Translations under genes and position numbers: made by a program
The notes under the pieces: model-generated
What the model was told of the DNA's origin: nothing
Database searches by the model: none
What the model saw: the letters and a program-made list of their open reading frames with translations, nothing else
NCBI GenBank assembly: GCA_002311745.1
Contig: DBZL01000024.1
Span: 1 to 61,467 of the forward strand
Reading direction: 5' to 3'
DNA from: Phycisphaerales bacterium UBA1161
Lineage (GTDB): Bacteria > Planctomycetota > Phycisphaerae > Tepidisphaerales > Tepidisphaeraceae
Length of the DNA: 61,467 nt
Shown here: piece by piece, positions 16,829 through 26,061 of the stretch
Layout of the letters: each line of letters opens with the position of its first letter
Position numbering within the stretch: the first letter of the stretch is position 1

Positions 16829-18955
16829 CTACTGCCCCCCAATCCGCCGGACGTTCTGGGGCAGAATCTGATCCGCAATTTCTCCCGGAATCTGCCCCGT
16901 GGGGAAGAGCAGCGCCAAGTGGGACTGGTCGTACGCCACGGCGATTCTCCCCGCCGGGTCCAACCACACGCGTCGGATCGACCGCCAGGCCGGAAGGTCC
17001 TTGCTGAAAATCGCCTCCACGACAAAGGGCGCCTGCCCCGGAGGCGGCTGGCCGGTGATGGGCCGCAATCGCGAGATTTTGTCCGGTGAATTGAACAGGA
17101 AAAGATGCCCATCGCGGCTGCGGATCAACCAGGGCGGAAAGTCGACCGATCCCGCGCACTGCGGGGGCAGGGTCCAGACTTGCCGCCGGCCGTCGCTGCC
17201 AACCACCGCCAGCGTGGCTGTTCCGTTGGCCTCCGGGCCGGTGGTGGGGGCGCTGGGGAGCTGGGTTTGCATGGCGTCCGGCGGCTGCATCAGCTCCCAA
17301 CCGTGGTCCGTCAGCATCCAAAAGTCTTTGCCCCGCGCGATGACCGGCCAGCCGGCCTGTTCCCAGCCGACGTCGCTTCCGGTGTCGATGGTCCAGATCG
17401 CCAACCGCGGCGTCGGATCGGGTACCGTCGGATCCAGAATCAGCGTGGGCGAGTCCGCGGCGTCGGCCGGACGCAGCAGCCACCGCCCCCGGCCGTCGAT
17501 CCCCACCAACGTCGAGAATTTCCGCTCCGATTCGCGCAACAGCGGCACAAACTGCGTCGGGGGCAGGAACCGCGCCGGCCCGCCCTCCGGCCGCGTGATC
17601 ACCCATTCATCCCGCACGGCGGTGATCGAACGGGTCGCATCCATTTCGTGGGCGATGGCCGCGGGCAGCGTCTGCACGAGCCGTCCCGGCCGCAGCGCCA
17701 GGTAAGCCGGAAGGACGATCTGCGGCGGGCGCTGGCCCTGCGGTATGCTCACGCCGCGCGGCGCCAAGAAGACCACGCCGCCGTCCGGCAGCCGCGCCGC
17801 CACCGTCAATTGGTTGTCGTTGACAACCATTCCCCCCAGCGTGGTGGCCAGGAGTTGGTCGATCCGCGCCTGAGCTTCGGGCGTCGCCTCGGGCCGCAGC
17901 TTCAGCAGGATTGGCAACGCTCCGGGGCCGTAACCGGCCAGCCGTGCAAACGCCACCACGCGCTTGCCCGGATCCTCGTCGTCCAACTGTTGCGCCAGCG
18001 CTGCGACTTGCTCCTGATCGATCCTGGGCATGTCCAGCGGAACGATCAGCAACTGCACGGTCTGCGGCTCGTTTCCGCGGCGGATTTGCAGCACGCTGCC
18101 GTCCAGAAGCGGAACCAGGTGGATGATGTCCGGGGGCCAGGTCGCGGCGTCCAGCGTCGTCCAGGCGCCGTCGACAAACCGCGCGACGCGGCCGCCGGCC
18201 GCGTTGTCGGCCGCGATCCACGCCAAAATTCCGCGCAGATCGAACAGCACCTGCACGGGCCCGCCCGCTGCGGGCGCCGTTGTTGATTCCGACGTTTCCC
18301 GCAGTCGGCAATACGATTCGCTCAGTTCCGTGCCGATGGTGATCGCGCTGACGCCGTCGTCGCTCGGCACGATCAGCCGCGTCGTTCCGTCATCGTCCCA
18401 GCTCATCGCCCGGGCCCAGTGGTAGGAGCGGCGCCACGGAATCGCCATGCGATCCCTGGCCCCGACCAGTTCATACTCGCGGCCCTGGCGGCAGACGGCG
18501 CGGGCCTGCAGATTGCCTTTTCGCTGCACCGTCCACAGCACGTACTGGACCGGGCGGTCGCAGAGGTGCTCCGTTTGCTCCGCCGCCCGCGCCAGGACAT
18601 CGGGCAACGCCTCGGCGTCGCTGCGCGCGATCCACAAATCGCCGCGCGGGCAGAGGTAGAGCGGTTCGTTCAGAATCACGTGGGCGGCATCGGCCAGGTC
18701 CACGGGCTGATCGAGCGGCCGCGGCTCGGGATAATCCGGCAAATCCGCATGCAGAAGCTGTGCGTAGGTCCGCACCGGCGGTGTCACTTCGACGCTAAAC
18801 GTCGTCGTCGCGGTGCTCCAACGTGTTGTGGTGACAGTGACGAGCGGAAGCAGGGGCCCACCACGCCGAACCCACGGCGCGGCCAGGATCATCGCCAAAG
18901 CGGCTGCCAGCGCACCGCTCCATGCCCACAGGAATCGGCGCCGCCTATCGGCCAT
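16829..18955 (-). CDS. large envelope protein of unknown function with signal anchor
   Basis: 708 residues. An N-terminal basic stretch and one hydrophobic segment (about 8-27) indicate a signal anchor. The rest is predicted periplasmic and beta-rich, with repeated strand patterns (GTTRLIVPSDDGVSAITIG, GRIAVAYDQSHLALLF) like a beta-propeller. A short helical HEAT-like stretch (LDDEDPGKRVVAFARLAGYGPGALPILL) occurs near residue 335, as in many planctomycete proteins. No enzyme motif is recognised. TAGGAT (18968-18963) ends 7 nt before the ATG with no Shine-Dalgarno, a leaderless-type start. Confidence 0.75.
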   Translation of the reverse strand: MADRRRRFLWAWSGALAAALAMILAAPWVRRGGPLLPLVTVTTTRWSTATTTFSVEVTPPVRTYAQLLHADLPDYPEPRPLDQPVDLADAAHVILNEPLYLCPRGDLWIARSDAEALPDVLARAAEQTEHLCDRPVQYVLWTVQRKGNLQARAVCRQGREYELVGARDRMAIPWRRSYHWARAMSWDDDGTTRLIVPSDDGVSAITIGTELSESYCRLRETSESTTAPAAGGPVQVLFDLRGILAWIAADNAAGGRVARFVDGAWTTLDAATWPPDIIHLVPLLDGSVLQIRRGNEPQTVQLLIVPLDMPRIDQEQVAALAQQLDDEDPGKRVVAFARLAGYGPGALPILLKLRPEATPEAQARIDQLLATTLGGMVVNDNQLTVAARLPDGGVVFLAPRGVSIPQGQRPPQIVLPAYLALRPGRLVQTLPAAIAHEMDATRSITAVRDEWVITRPEGGPARFLPPTQFVPLLRESERKFSTLVGIDGRGRWLLRPADAADSPTLILDPTVPDPTPRLAIWTIDTGSDVGWEQAGWPVIARGKDFWMLTDHGWELMQPPDAMQTQLPSAPTTGPEANGTATLAVVGSDGRRQVWTLPPQCAGSVDFPPWLIRSRDGHLFLFNSPDKISRLRPITGQPPPGQAPFVVEAIFSKDLPAWRSIRRVWLDPAGRIAVAYDQSHLALLFPTGQIPGEIADQILPQNVRRIGGQ

Positions 18956-19005
18956 GGCGGTTATCCTACCGCGCGCAATCGCACCGCCGCCACGCCGTCG
19001 GTATC

Positions 19006-20022
19006 ATGCCGGCCATCGTGTCCGTCACCGGCGAACCCTACGTGGTTGATCTTCGCGACGTGAGCAAGATTTACCGCTCCGGCGCCCTGCGCCGCCGGCG
19101 CGTGCAGGCGTTGCGCGGCGTCAACATGCAGGTGCACCGCGGCGAAATCTTCGGCCTGCTCGGTCCCAACGGCGCCGGCAAAACCACCCTGGTCAAGATC
19201 ATGATGACCGTTGTGCGTCCCACGGCCGCAGCGGGCACCATCCTGTCCCGGCCCATCGGACACAAACCCACGCTCCGCCGCGTCGGTTATCTGCCGGAAA
19301 ATCACCGCTTCCCCAAATACCTCACCGGACGCCAGACGGTCGAGTTCTTTTCTGCCCTGGCCAAGGTGGACCGTCGCACCCGACGCCGACGCGGCGTTGA
19401 GCTGCTGGAAACGGTCGGCATGCGCGACTGGCTCGACGTGAAGATCGGCCAGTATTCCAAGGGAATGCTGCAGCGCATGGGCCTGGCCGTGGCGATGGGC
19501 GCCGATCCGGACCTGCTGATCCTGGACGAGCCCACCGACGGCGTCGATCCCGGCGGCCGACGCGACATCCGCGACGTCCTGCTGCGCCTGCGCCGCCAGG
19601 GCAAAACCGTTTTCATCAACAGCCATCTGCTCAGCGAATTGGAGACCGTCTGCGACCGCGTGGCGATTCTGGTCCAGGGCCGCGTGGTGCTCCAGGGAAC
19701 GCTCGACGAGCTGACCATCGCCAAGCAGTGCTATTTCTTTGAGCTGTCCGCGGTCGATCCGTGGTCGGCGGTGCGGGCGGCGCTTCCGGGGGTGTTCGAT
19801 TCCGCGCCCGGCCCCGGCGCGCCGTGGCGCGGCCGCCTGAGCGACCAGACCTGGTGCCAATTCGACGGCACCTTCCTGCGCATCGGCAAAACCGAGCCGG
19901 CCGACGTGCAGGACATCCTCGATGCCCTGCGCAGAGCGGGCCTGGTCATCCGCCGCATGCATCCGCTGCGACCCAGCTTGGAAGAACTCTTTTTCGAGGC
20001 GATCAAGCAGCCCACCGCATGA
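19006..20022 (+). CDS. ABC-2 type exporter ATP-binding protein
   Basis: 338 residues from ATG 19006. GTG 19018 is an alternative start, because a TATCAT hexamer (19002-19007) overlaps the ATG and lies 10 nt before the GTG. Walker A GPNGAGKTT, signature YSKGMLQR, Walker B LLILDEPTDGVD and the switch His in NSHLLSE are complete. A C-terminal extension of about 90 residues follows, typical of CcmA/NatA-like exporters. The permease gene overlaps by four bases, so the two form a transporter whose substrate is unknown. Confidence 0.93.
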   Translation: MPAIVSVTGEPYVVDLRDVSKIYRSGALRRRRVQALRGVNMQVHRGEIFGLLGPNGAGKTTLVKIMMTVVRPTAAAGTILSRPIGHKPTLRRVGYLPENHRFPKYLTGRQTVEFFSALAKVDRRTRRRRGVELLETVGMRDWLDVKIGQYSKGMLQRMGLAVAMGADPDLLILDEPTDGVDPGGRRDIRDVLLRLRRQGKTVFINSHLLSELETVCDRVAILVQGRVVLQGTLDELTIAKQCYFFELSAVDPWSAVRAALPGVFDSAPGPGAPWRGRLSDQTWCQFDGTFLRIGKTEPADVQDILDALRRAGLVIRRMHPLRPSLEELFFEAIKQPTA

Positions 20023-21086
20023 GCCAGACCGCCGCACTATTTCTGGATGCCTACCGCGACCTGAACGCGCGGAAAATGTTCTGGATCGTGCTGATCATCT
20101 CCACGTTGGTGGCGGCGTCGTTCGCCCTGGTGGGGTTGACGCCGACCGGCTTCAGCATCCTGGCGTACGACTTCCCCTCGCCGCTGTTCAATCGCCGGCT
20201 GATCTCGCCGGCAGCGTTCTACAAGCTGATTTTCCTGAACCTGGGCATCGACTGGTGGTTGACGGTTTTTGCCACCTGCCTGGCGCTGATTTCCACGGCG
20301 AGTTTGTTTCCCGATTTTCTGGCCGGCGGGGCGGTGGATCTGTATCTGTCCAAGCCGATCAGCCGCTTGCGGCTTTTCCTCACCAAGTACGTCTGCGGCC
20401 TGCTGTTCGTCGCCCTGCAGATCGCCTGCTTCTGCCTGGCCAGTTTCCTGGTCATCGGCTTACGCGGGAACGCATGGGAACCGGGGCTGTTTTTGGCCAT
20501 CCCCATCGTGGTGCTGTTCTACAGCTATCTGTACTGCCTGTGCGTGCTGATCGGCGTGGCGACGCGCTCGACGGTCGCCGCCATCCTGCTGACCCTCCTG
20601 TTCTGGGTGGGCGTCTTCGCCGTGCACACCACCGAGGTCGCGCTGCTGATGTTCAAGCTCGACGAGGAAAGGACCCTGGCCAGCCTGGACCACAAAGTCG
20701 CCGCCGCCCAGGCCGCCCTGCATCAAGCCTCCGCCACGGCGCCCTCCACGCGCCAAGCAACGCTTCAATCACGGCTCCAAGAGGCCCAGGAAAAACGCGC
20801 CGACTTCCACTTCAAGTTTGACCGCCCCCATCGCCTCTTCTACCTCGTCAAATCCGTTCTGCCCAAAACCAGCGAGACCGTTTTGCTCCTGCAGCGCCAG
20901 TTGATTCGACGCGCCGACTTGCCGCAAGAGAGTTCGCCCCGCTCCGACCGCGGGAACCACATGGCCGCAGCGCTTCAGGATGAACTGCGTCGCCGCGGAT
21001 GGCCTTGGATCGTCGGCACATCGGTGGCGTTTGAGTGCGTGGTGCTGACCATCGCCGCCATGATTTTCTGCTGGCGCGATTACTGA
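20019..21086 (+). CDS. ABC-2 type transporter permease
   Basis: 355 residues. The ATG overlaps the TGA of the ATPase gene, showing coupling. There are about six hydrophobic segments: 20-42, around 85-105, 130-155, 160-180, 185-210 and the C-terminal one at 325-350. A polar periplasmic or cytoplasmic helical insertion (about 225-275, LDHKVAAAQAALHQAS) lies between TM5 and TM6. It resembles GldF/NosY-type permeases. The final seven bases overlap the end of the convergent membrane glycosyltransferase gene. Confidence 0.85.
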   Translation: MSQTAALFLDAYRDLNARKMFWIVLIISTLVAASFALVGLTPTGFSILAYDFPSPLFNRRLISPAAFYKLIFLNLGIDWWLTVFATCLALISTASLFPDFLAGGAVDLYLSKPISRLRLFLTKYVCGLLFVALQIACFCLASFLVIGLRGNAWEPGLFLAIPIVVLFYSYLYCLCVLIGVATRSTVAAILLTLLFWVGVFAVHTTEVALLMFKLDEERTLASLDHKVAAAQAALHQASATAPSTRQATLQSRLQEAQEKRADFHFKFDRPHRLFYLVKSVLPKTSETVLLLQRQLIRRADLPQESSPRSDRGNHMAAALQDELRRRGWPWIVGTSVAFECVVLTIAAMIFCWRDY

Positions 21087-22369
21087 GATGGATTGGTCTG
21101 CGCCGCGGCGATCAACCGGCAGCCGTGCAGCCACAACAGCAGCGTGATCCCCGTCATCGGCAGGCTGAGCAGGACCAGATCGTGTAACGTGTCGCTGAAC
21201 ATGGCTTGCAGTCTGGTGTTTCCCGGGAAATGCGGCGCCCACCAGATCATGAAGTTGCCCAGGAGGTCCTCGTACGCGAAACTCAGCACGTTGGTGAGCA
21301 CGACCAGCGCCGCCGCAACCCACAGCAGGCGGCGGAACCTGGGCGGCTGGTGCGCATAGGCGACGATCAACAGCGGCGTGACCCACAGCCAATATTGCGG
21401 ACAATACCCCGATCCGAATTCAAAGACGGCGATGAGCACCATGGCCGCCAGCAGCACCACGTCGCTGTCGCGTCGCAGGGGCCTTCGCCACAAAACGGCC
21501 GTCAGGCCCATGATGACTCCCAGGAGCGCGGCGGTGAAATACGGCGCGTATCGCAGCACCGAGTCAAATCCGCAAACAAGCTGCAGGAGCCCCGATACGC
21601 CCATGGCGCCCGGTGTGCCGCGATAGAAAAGGACAACATCCGTGATCCGCCGCGGATTCAACACGTACAGCGGCGCCAGCGATAACAGGGCCGGTCCGAC
21701 GCACAGCGCCGCTCCGGTCAGCCGCACTTTCCACCCCAATCGCCGGCACTCACCGGCAAGCAATGGGATCAGAACCAACGGAAACGTCTTGGCGAAGGTC
21801 GCCAAACCCAGCCAAGCCGCGGCCACCAGCCAATCCACCGCATCTCCGCCGCGGCGGAAGCGGATCAAGCTCTGCACGAACCACACGATGCCGATCGTCG
21901 GCACAACGTCGAAGTTGCCCTGCTGGATCGTGAGCAAAATCAGCATCGGATTCAGACACAATCCCAGCAATACCAGGCGAAACACCGAGCGCCGCTCGTC
22001 CAAAAGGCGCAGCAGGGCAAAGGTTGAAAGGATCAGGACGGCATCGCACGCCGTCAGCAACACTCGCACGCAGGTGAAAAGGTTCCAGTCGAAGCGGGCG
22101 GAGATTTTGCCCAGGCCATACAGGACCTCCATCCACATGGGCGGCCAGTTCACCACCATCGATGTGACGTAGGGGTTGGCGCCCGCCGGCACTGATCTCG
22201 CGACGGACCGCCATGCCTTCAGATCGCACGAGAAGCACTGCGGCGGCCAGACCAACGCCAGCGCCAGCCGCACGGCCACCGCGATCCCCACCGCCAAAGC
22301 CGCGTCCTTCATCCGCCACCACGGCGGCGAGGCACGCGGTGGTGCGTAGTCCAGCGTCGCGCTCCGCAT
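21080..22369 (-). CDS. GT87-like polyprenyl-phosphate-sugar glycosyltransferase
   Basis: 429 residues with about ten hydrophobic segments. The GT87 (DUF2029) pattern is visible: SCDLKAWRSVARSV.AGANPYVT, the first-loop acidic residue and NPYxxxxxNWPPxW region, then LNPMLILLTIQQGNFDVVPT in a later loop. The family transfers mannose or arabinose from lipid-linked donors on the periplasmic side. The acceptor is unknown. TAAACT (22384-22379) ends 9 nt before the ATG and no Shine-Dalgarno is seen. Confidence 0.82.
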   Translation of the reverse strand: MRSATLDYAPPRASPPWWRMKDAALAVGIAVAVRLALALVWPPQCFSCDLKAWRSVARSVPAGANPYVTSMVVNWPPMWMEVLYGLGKISARFDWNLFTCVRVLLTACDAVLILSTFALLRLLDERRSVFRLVLLGLCLNPMLILLTIQQGNFDVVPTIGIVWFVQSLIRFRRGGDAVDWLVAAAWLGLATFAKTFPLVLIPLLAGECRRLGWKVRLTGAALCVGPALLSLAPLYVLNPRRITDVVLFYRGTPGAMGVSGLLQLVCGFDSVLRYAPYFTAALLGVIMGLTAVLWRRPLRRDSDVVLLAAMVLIAVFEFGSGYCPQYWLWVTPLLIVAYAHQPPRFRRLLWVAAALVVLTNVLSFAYEDLLGNFMIWWAPHFPGNTRLQAMFSDTLHDLVLLSLPMTGITLLLWLHGCRLIAAAQTNPSQ

Positions 22370-22437
22370 GAACGGCCAAGTTTAGACCCTTGCCCACGCC
22401 GCCGCCATACCTATGCTACCCAACGCAAGGAGCGCCC

Positions 22438-23394
22438 ATGGCCAAGGTTCGCAAGGCGGTGATCACGGCGGCAGGACGCGGCACCCGGCAATACCCCGCC
22501 TCCACCGCCGTACAAAAAGAGATGTTCCCCCTGGTCGATCGCGACGGCTTGACCAAGCCGATCATTCAGATCATCGGCGAGGAGGCCATCGACTCGGGCA
22601 TCGAGGAACTGTGCATCGTCACTCAGCCCGGCGACGAAAAACAATATCGCGAATACTTCCGCCGTTTGGATGATGAGATGGTCCGCACCTTTCGGGGCAA
22701 GGATTGGGCCATCCTGGAATCGGAAAAACTGGGCGCCTTCGGCGAACGGCTGCACTTTGCCGAGCAGCACGAGCCGGAAGGCTTCGGCCACGCGGTCTTC
22801 CAGGCGAAAAAATTCGTCGGCGACGACCCGTTTCTGCTCCTGCTGGGCGATCACGTCTACATCAGCGACATCAAGGACCGCTGCGCCCGGCAAGTGGTTC
22901 GCGTTTTCGAGCAGTACATGCTGGATGCCGTCACCGCCGTTCAACCCACGTTGGAGCGGCACTTGCATTTGTTCGGCACGATCCGGGGACAGGCCATCGA
23001 CGCCGCCCGCGGCGTCTACAAGGCCGAGTTGATTATTGAAAAGCCCAGCATCGAAGTGGCTCGCGAAAAACTCGTCACCCCAGGCCTGCCTGCCGGCAAC
23101 TATCTGTCCCATTTCGGCATCCACGTCTTTTCGCCGCAAGTATTCGATTCTTTGGAATACTTGCTCAAAAACAACATTCGCGAGCGGGGTGAGTTTCAGC
23201 TTACCGCGGCCCAGGAGCACATGCGGCAGAACTGCCAGAAATACTGGTGCGTGGTGACTCAGGGGCAAAGGTACGACACCGGCATACCCTATGGATTGAT
23301 GGAAACCGAGTTGGCGCTTGCACTTAACGGCGTTCACCGCACGGAAATCTGCGAAGCCATCGCCCGCATTCTGGCCATGCAGGTCAAGAACTAG
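22438..23394 (+). CDS. galU: UTP-glucose-1-phosphate uridylyltransferase
   Basis: 318 residues. The nucleotidyltransferase signature AAGRGTRQYPASTAVQKEMFPLVD matches GalU with small changes. Other GalU landmarks are IQIIGEEAIDSGIEELCIVT, FLLLLGDHVYI (metal-binding Asp) and IEKPS. It makes UDP-glucose for envelope polysaccharides, which fits the neighbouring glycosyltransferase and the GT5-like gene further on. AAGGAG (22427-22432) precedes ATG 22438, and a TATGCT -10-like hexamer lies at 22412-22417. Confidence 0.92.
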   Translation: MAKVRKAVITAAGRGTRQYPASTAVQKEMFPLVDRDGLTKPIIQIIGEEAIDSGIEELCIVTQPGDEKQYREYFRRLDDEMVRTFRGKDWAILESEKLGAFGERLHFAEQHEPEGFGHAVFQAKKFVGDDPFLLLLGDHVYISDIKDRCARQVVRVFEQYMLDAVTAVQPTLERHLHLFGTIRGQAIDAARGVYKAELIIEKPSIEVAREKLVTPGLPAGNYLSHFGIHVFSPQVFDSLEYLLKNNIRERGEFQLTAAQEHMRQNCQKYWCVVTQGQRYDTGIPYGLMETELALALNGVHRTEICEAIARILAMQVKN

Positions 23395-23574
23395 AGGTTA
23401 TCGGACCTCTCCCTCCTATTTTGGGGCGGTGTAAAAAATTCTACAAACGGCGTGGCTTCTGCCGATTACCCAGATTACAATCGGAGCACTCCAAAAGTCG
23501 CCGTAAGTCAATATTTGGATGCTGCGTACGTGTGTGATGTTCAATGCTTGGAATTGATGGAAGGAGTGTGTCAC

Positions 23575-24258
23575 ATGCAGGCGTCTTCAATTAACGAACA
23601 CAGAACTCCCCCCGAATTACTACAGCTCGATGGTGTGCAGAGCCAGCATTTTCGCGCCGGGCAAACTATCCATGAGCCGGAAGATCCGGCAAATCTTTTC
23701 TATCTTATCGAATCCGGAGAGGTGCGGCTCTACGACGTCGCATCCGGCGGCACGGCGCGTTTACTGGAAATTCTCGGACCCGACGAATGGGTCGGCACCG
23801 CCGTTCTGGGCCAAATGCCTGTCTACGCGAGACGTGCTGTGGCCGTTACTGATGCCGTTCTCTGGGCCATTCCCGCGCTGAGCTTGCGAAAAATGCTTGC
23901 CGAGCATGGCGAGGTGGCCTTGCAGATCATCGAGTCGATGGTCCAGCGCCTGCAGGCCGCATGGTCCGAAGGCAGCCAATTGGTTTTCGATGACTGTCGC
24001 CTGCGCCTGATCAAGACGCTGGTGCGTTTCAGCAATTCGCCGGCGGCAAAGCGGTCTGCCGATGGCGTCGTGCTGCGCATCACCCACAAGCAGCTTGCCC
24101 AAGCCGTCGGCGCCGCCCGCGAAACCATAAGTGTTTGTCTGACGGAACTGCGCCTAAAAAACCTTATCCGCACCGGCCGAAACCAGCTCATCTTCGACCC
24201 GGAGCAGCTTCAGGCGCTCGACCCCAACGGAAATGCGATGATCCGTATGGCTTGCTGA
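23575..24258 (+). CDS. Crp/Fnr family transcriptional regulator
   Basis: 227 residues. A cyclic-nucleotide-binding-type beta barrel (about 15-130, FYLIESGEVRLYDV) is followed by a dimerisation helix and a winged helix (about 150-220) with ITHKQLAQAVGAARETISVCLTELRLKNLI. The cAMP-contact Glu/Arg pair of CRP is not clearly present, and there are no N-terminal Fe-S cysteines of the FNR type, so the effector is unknown. ATG 23575 has AAGGAG 8 nt upstream. A longer frame lacks a ribosome site. It is the first gene of the signalling island. Confidence 0.92.
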   Translation: MQASSINEHRTPPELLQLDGVQSQHFRAGQTIHEPEDPANLFYLIESGEVRLYDVASGGTARLLEILGPDEWVGTAVLGQMPVYARRAVAVTDAVLWAIPALSLRKMLAEHGEVALQIIESMVQRLQAAWSEGSQLVFDDCRLRLIKTLVRFSNSPAAKRSADGVVLRITHKQLAQAVGAARETISVCLTELRLKNLIRTGRNQLIFDPEQLQALDPNGNAMIRMAC

Positions 24259-24322
24259 ATGAAGAATCAAGGGCGGGGGGGCCCGGCGCGCTGAATTCAG
24301 CAGGCTCGCATGCATCATTTCT

Positions 24323-25291
24323 TCAGATATGGCTGAGCGGCTCGTGGGTGATGGCGCGGTCTCGGCCGGCGGCTTTGGCGCAGTACAGGGCGGCGTCGGC
24401 CATGATCACCAGCTGTTCTGCACTGCTGGGCGAGTTGCCGCGCCGTGACGCGATCCCCACCGACATCGTCACCCCTTCGTTGCGCCGCAGCACCAGGGCC
24501 GAACCCTGACGGAAATCCTCGCGGATGCGCTGCGCCACGCGCGCCGCCTCCGGCGCCGTCGTATGCGGCAGCAGCACCACAAACTCATCTCCGCCGTAGC
24601 GCGCTGCCACGTCCATCTTTCGCAGGTTGGCCGTGATGACCTTGCCGGCCACGGTCAGCAGTTGATCGCCCACCGCGTGGCCGCAGGAGTCGTTGAGCTG
24701 CTTGTATCCGTCCAGGTCGATCATGACGCAGGACATGTCCGCGTCGACCCGCTCGCACTCGGCAAACAGTTGTTCCAGCACGCGGCCGAAGTGCCGACGG
24801 TTGTACAGCCCGGTGAGCGGGTCCGTCGCCGCCAGCTCCTTTTCCCTTGTTAGGGAACGCTCCAGTTCGGTGTTTTTCTGTTGCAGGTTGGCGCGCAACT
24901 GCTCATTCTCGCGCTCCATGTTCGCCACCGCCAGGTTCTTTTCCACCACCAGCGGAATGGTGAACAGATAATCGCCGAACTTCACCACGTAATCGGTCGC
25001 CCCTTTGCGCACGGCTTCGGTGGCGATGTGACCGACGTTTTCGCCGGTCACGATGATCACCGGTGTTTTGCAGCACTGGCGGATGTGCGACAGCAGTTCC
25101 ATTCCCGTGCCGTCGGGAAGGTTGTAGTCGGTCAGGATCAGGTCGAAGTCGGACAGGTTCCTCTGCAAAGCGGCGGTGATGCTCTCGGCGCAGACCACGG
25201 TGCCGGCGCCGAACCGGTCCTCCAGCGTCTCGCGGATCAGTTGACGCTGATCGGCGTCGTCTTCGACGATGAGCAGCTTGATTCGTTCCAC
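24323..25291 (-). CDS. response regulator with GGDEF diguanylate cyclase output
   Basis: 322 residues from GTG 25291, chosen for GGGAG 8 nt upstream. GTG 25366 would add 25 residues without a ribosome site. A REC domain (about 5-120) has the phospho-acceptor Asp in LILTDYNLPDG, the T/S in VTGENV and the K in VVKFGD. A coiled-coil linker precedes the GGDEF domain (about 160-315). The active motif YGGDEF and the inhibitory RxxD site (RKMD, five residues upstream) are intact, so it should make cyclic di-GMP and be feedback-inhibited. It lies about 230 nt downstream of the REC gene and may receive phosphate from the neighbouring kinase. Confidence 0.93.
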   Translation of the reverse strand: MERIKLLIVEDDADQRQLIRETLEDRFGAGTVVCAESITAALQRNLSDFDLILTDYNLPDGTGMELLSHIRQCCKTPVIIVTGENVGHIATEAVRKGATDYVVKFGDYLFTIPLVVEKNLAVANMERENEQLRANLQQKNTELERSLTREKELAATDPLTGLYNRRHFGRVLEQLFAECERVDADMSCVMIDLDGYKQLNDSCGHAVGDQLLTVAGKVITANLRKMDVAARYGGDEFVVLLPHTTAPEAARVAQRIREDFRQGSALVLRRNEGVTMSVGIASRRGNSPSSAEQLVIMADAALYCAKAAGRDRAITHEPLSHI

Positions 25292-25522
25292 GTCACTCGC
25301 TCCCAAGCGACAATTCGGGTCCTGTGTCGGAGACACCTCCGGCATCGCCTCCAGCCAAGTTGGCACTGTATCCAGCTTGCTGTTTAGGATTTACGATACA
25401 TCCGACGCCCAAGCCACGCGGCGTGGGATTTTTGCCGCGGCTCCAAGGCAAACTGGTCAAACTTTCACGAATAAGGCACATCCCAGCCTTCCGGGGCAAA
25501 AGGTGACGGAACTTGGCGACCT

Positions 25523-26059
25523 CTACATTCGGCACTGCTCGGGCGGCAGGTGGTGCTTCGGCGTTTGGTGGATCGTCAGCCAATAATTGGTGCTGGTCAG
25601 CACCGTCCGCAAGAACTGCTCGGCATTGGCCGGCTTGATCGTGTAACTGTTGGCCCCCGCATCCGCCGCGGCGCGCATCTGCGCTTCCTCGCTCACGCCG
25701 GTCATCATCACCACCGGAATATCCCGCAGCGACGCATCGGACTTGATCGCGCGCAGCGCCTCCAACCCGTTCATTCCGGGCATTTCGATGTCCATATAGA
25801 TCAGGCCCGGGCGCGGCGCATGCGCCCATTCGCCCCGACGCCGCAGAAAATCCAAGGCCTCCTGTCCGTTGGCCACCTCGAACACCGAGTTGCTCACCTT
25901 GCACTCGGAGATGGCGTCGCGGATCAGCATCCGGCAATCCTCATCATCATCCACCAGCAGGATCGTGATGGCCTCTTTATGCCCGCGCCGCAGCCCCGCC
26001 CGCGGGGCCGTCGTCGGTTTTTGGTCCTGTTTGCTTTGCATAAGTGTTTCCCTTGACAT
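25523..26059 (-). CDS. single-domain response regulator (Rcp1-like)
   Basis: 178 residues: a REC domain (about 30-155) with acidic pocket LVDDDED, phospho-acceptor Asp in LIYMDIEMPGMNG, T in MMTGVS and K in YTIKPAN. The spacing is typical of Rcp1-type regulators paired with histidine kinases. It ends in HHLPPEQCRM and has no output domain. AAGGAG lies 6 nt before ATG 26059, and the start is 2 nt after the kinase stop, so the pair is an operon. Confidence 0.93.
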   Translation of the reverse strand: MSRETLMQSKQDQKPTTAPRAGLRRGHKEAITILLVDDDEDCRMLIRDAISECKVSNSVFEVANGQEALDFLRRRGEWAHAPRPGLIYMDIEMPGMNGLEALRAIKSDASLRDIPVVMMTGVSEEAQMRAAADAGANSYTIKPANAEQFLRTVLTSTNYWLTIHQTPKHHLPPEQCRM

Positions 26060-26061
26060 AC

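Noticed and set aside
18961..20037. 358-codon minus-strand open frame over the ABC ATPase gene
   Set aside because: The opposite strand has complete ABC motifs. The minus frame has no recognisable domain or ribosome site.
25425..25448. CCACG-CGG-CGTGG hairpin followed by ATTTTT (plus strand)
   Set aside because: It would terminate a plus-strand transcript, but no plus-strand gene lies upstream. Orientation does not fit the minus-strand signalling genes.
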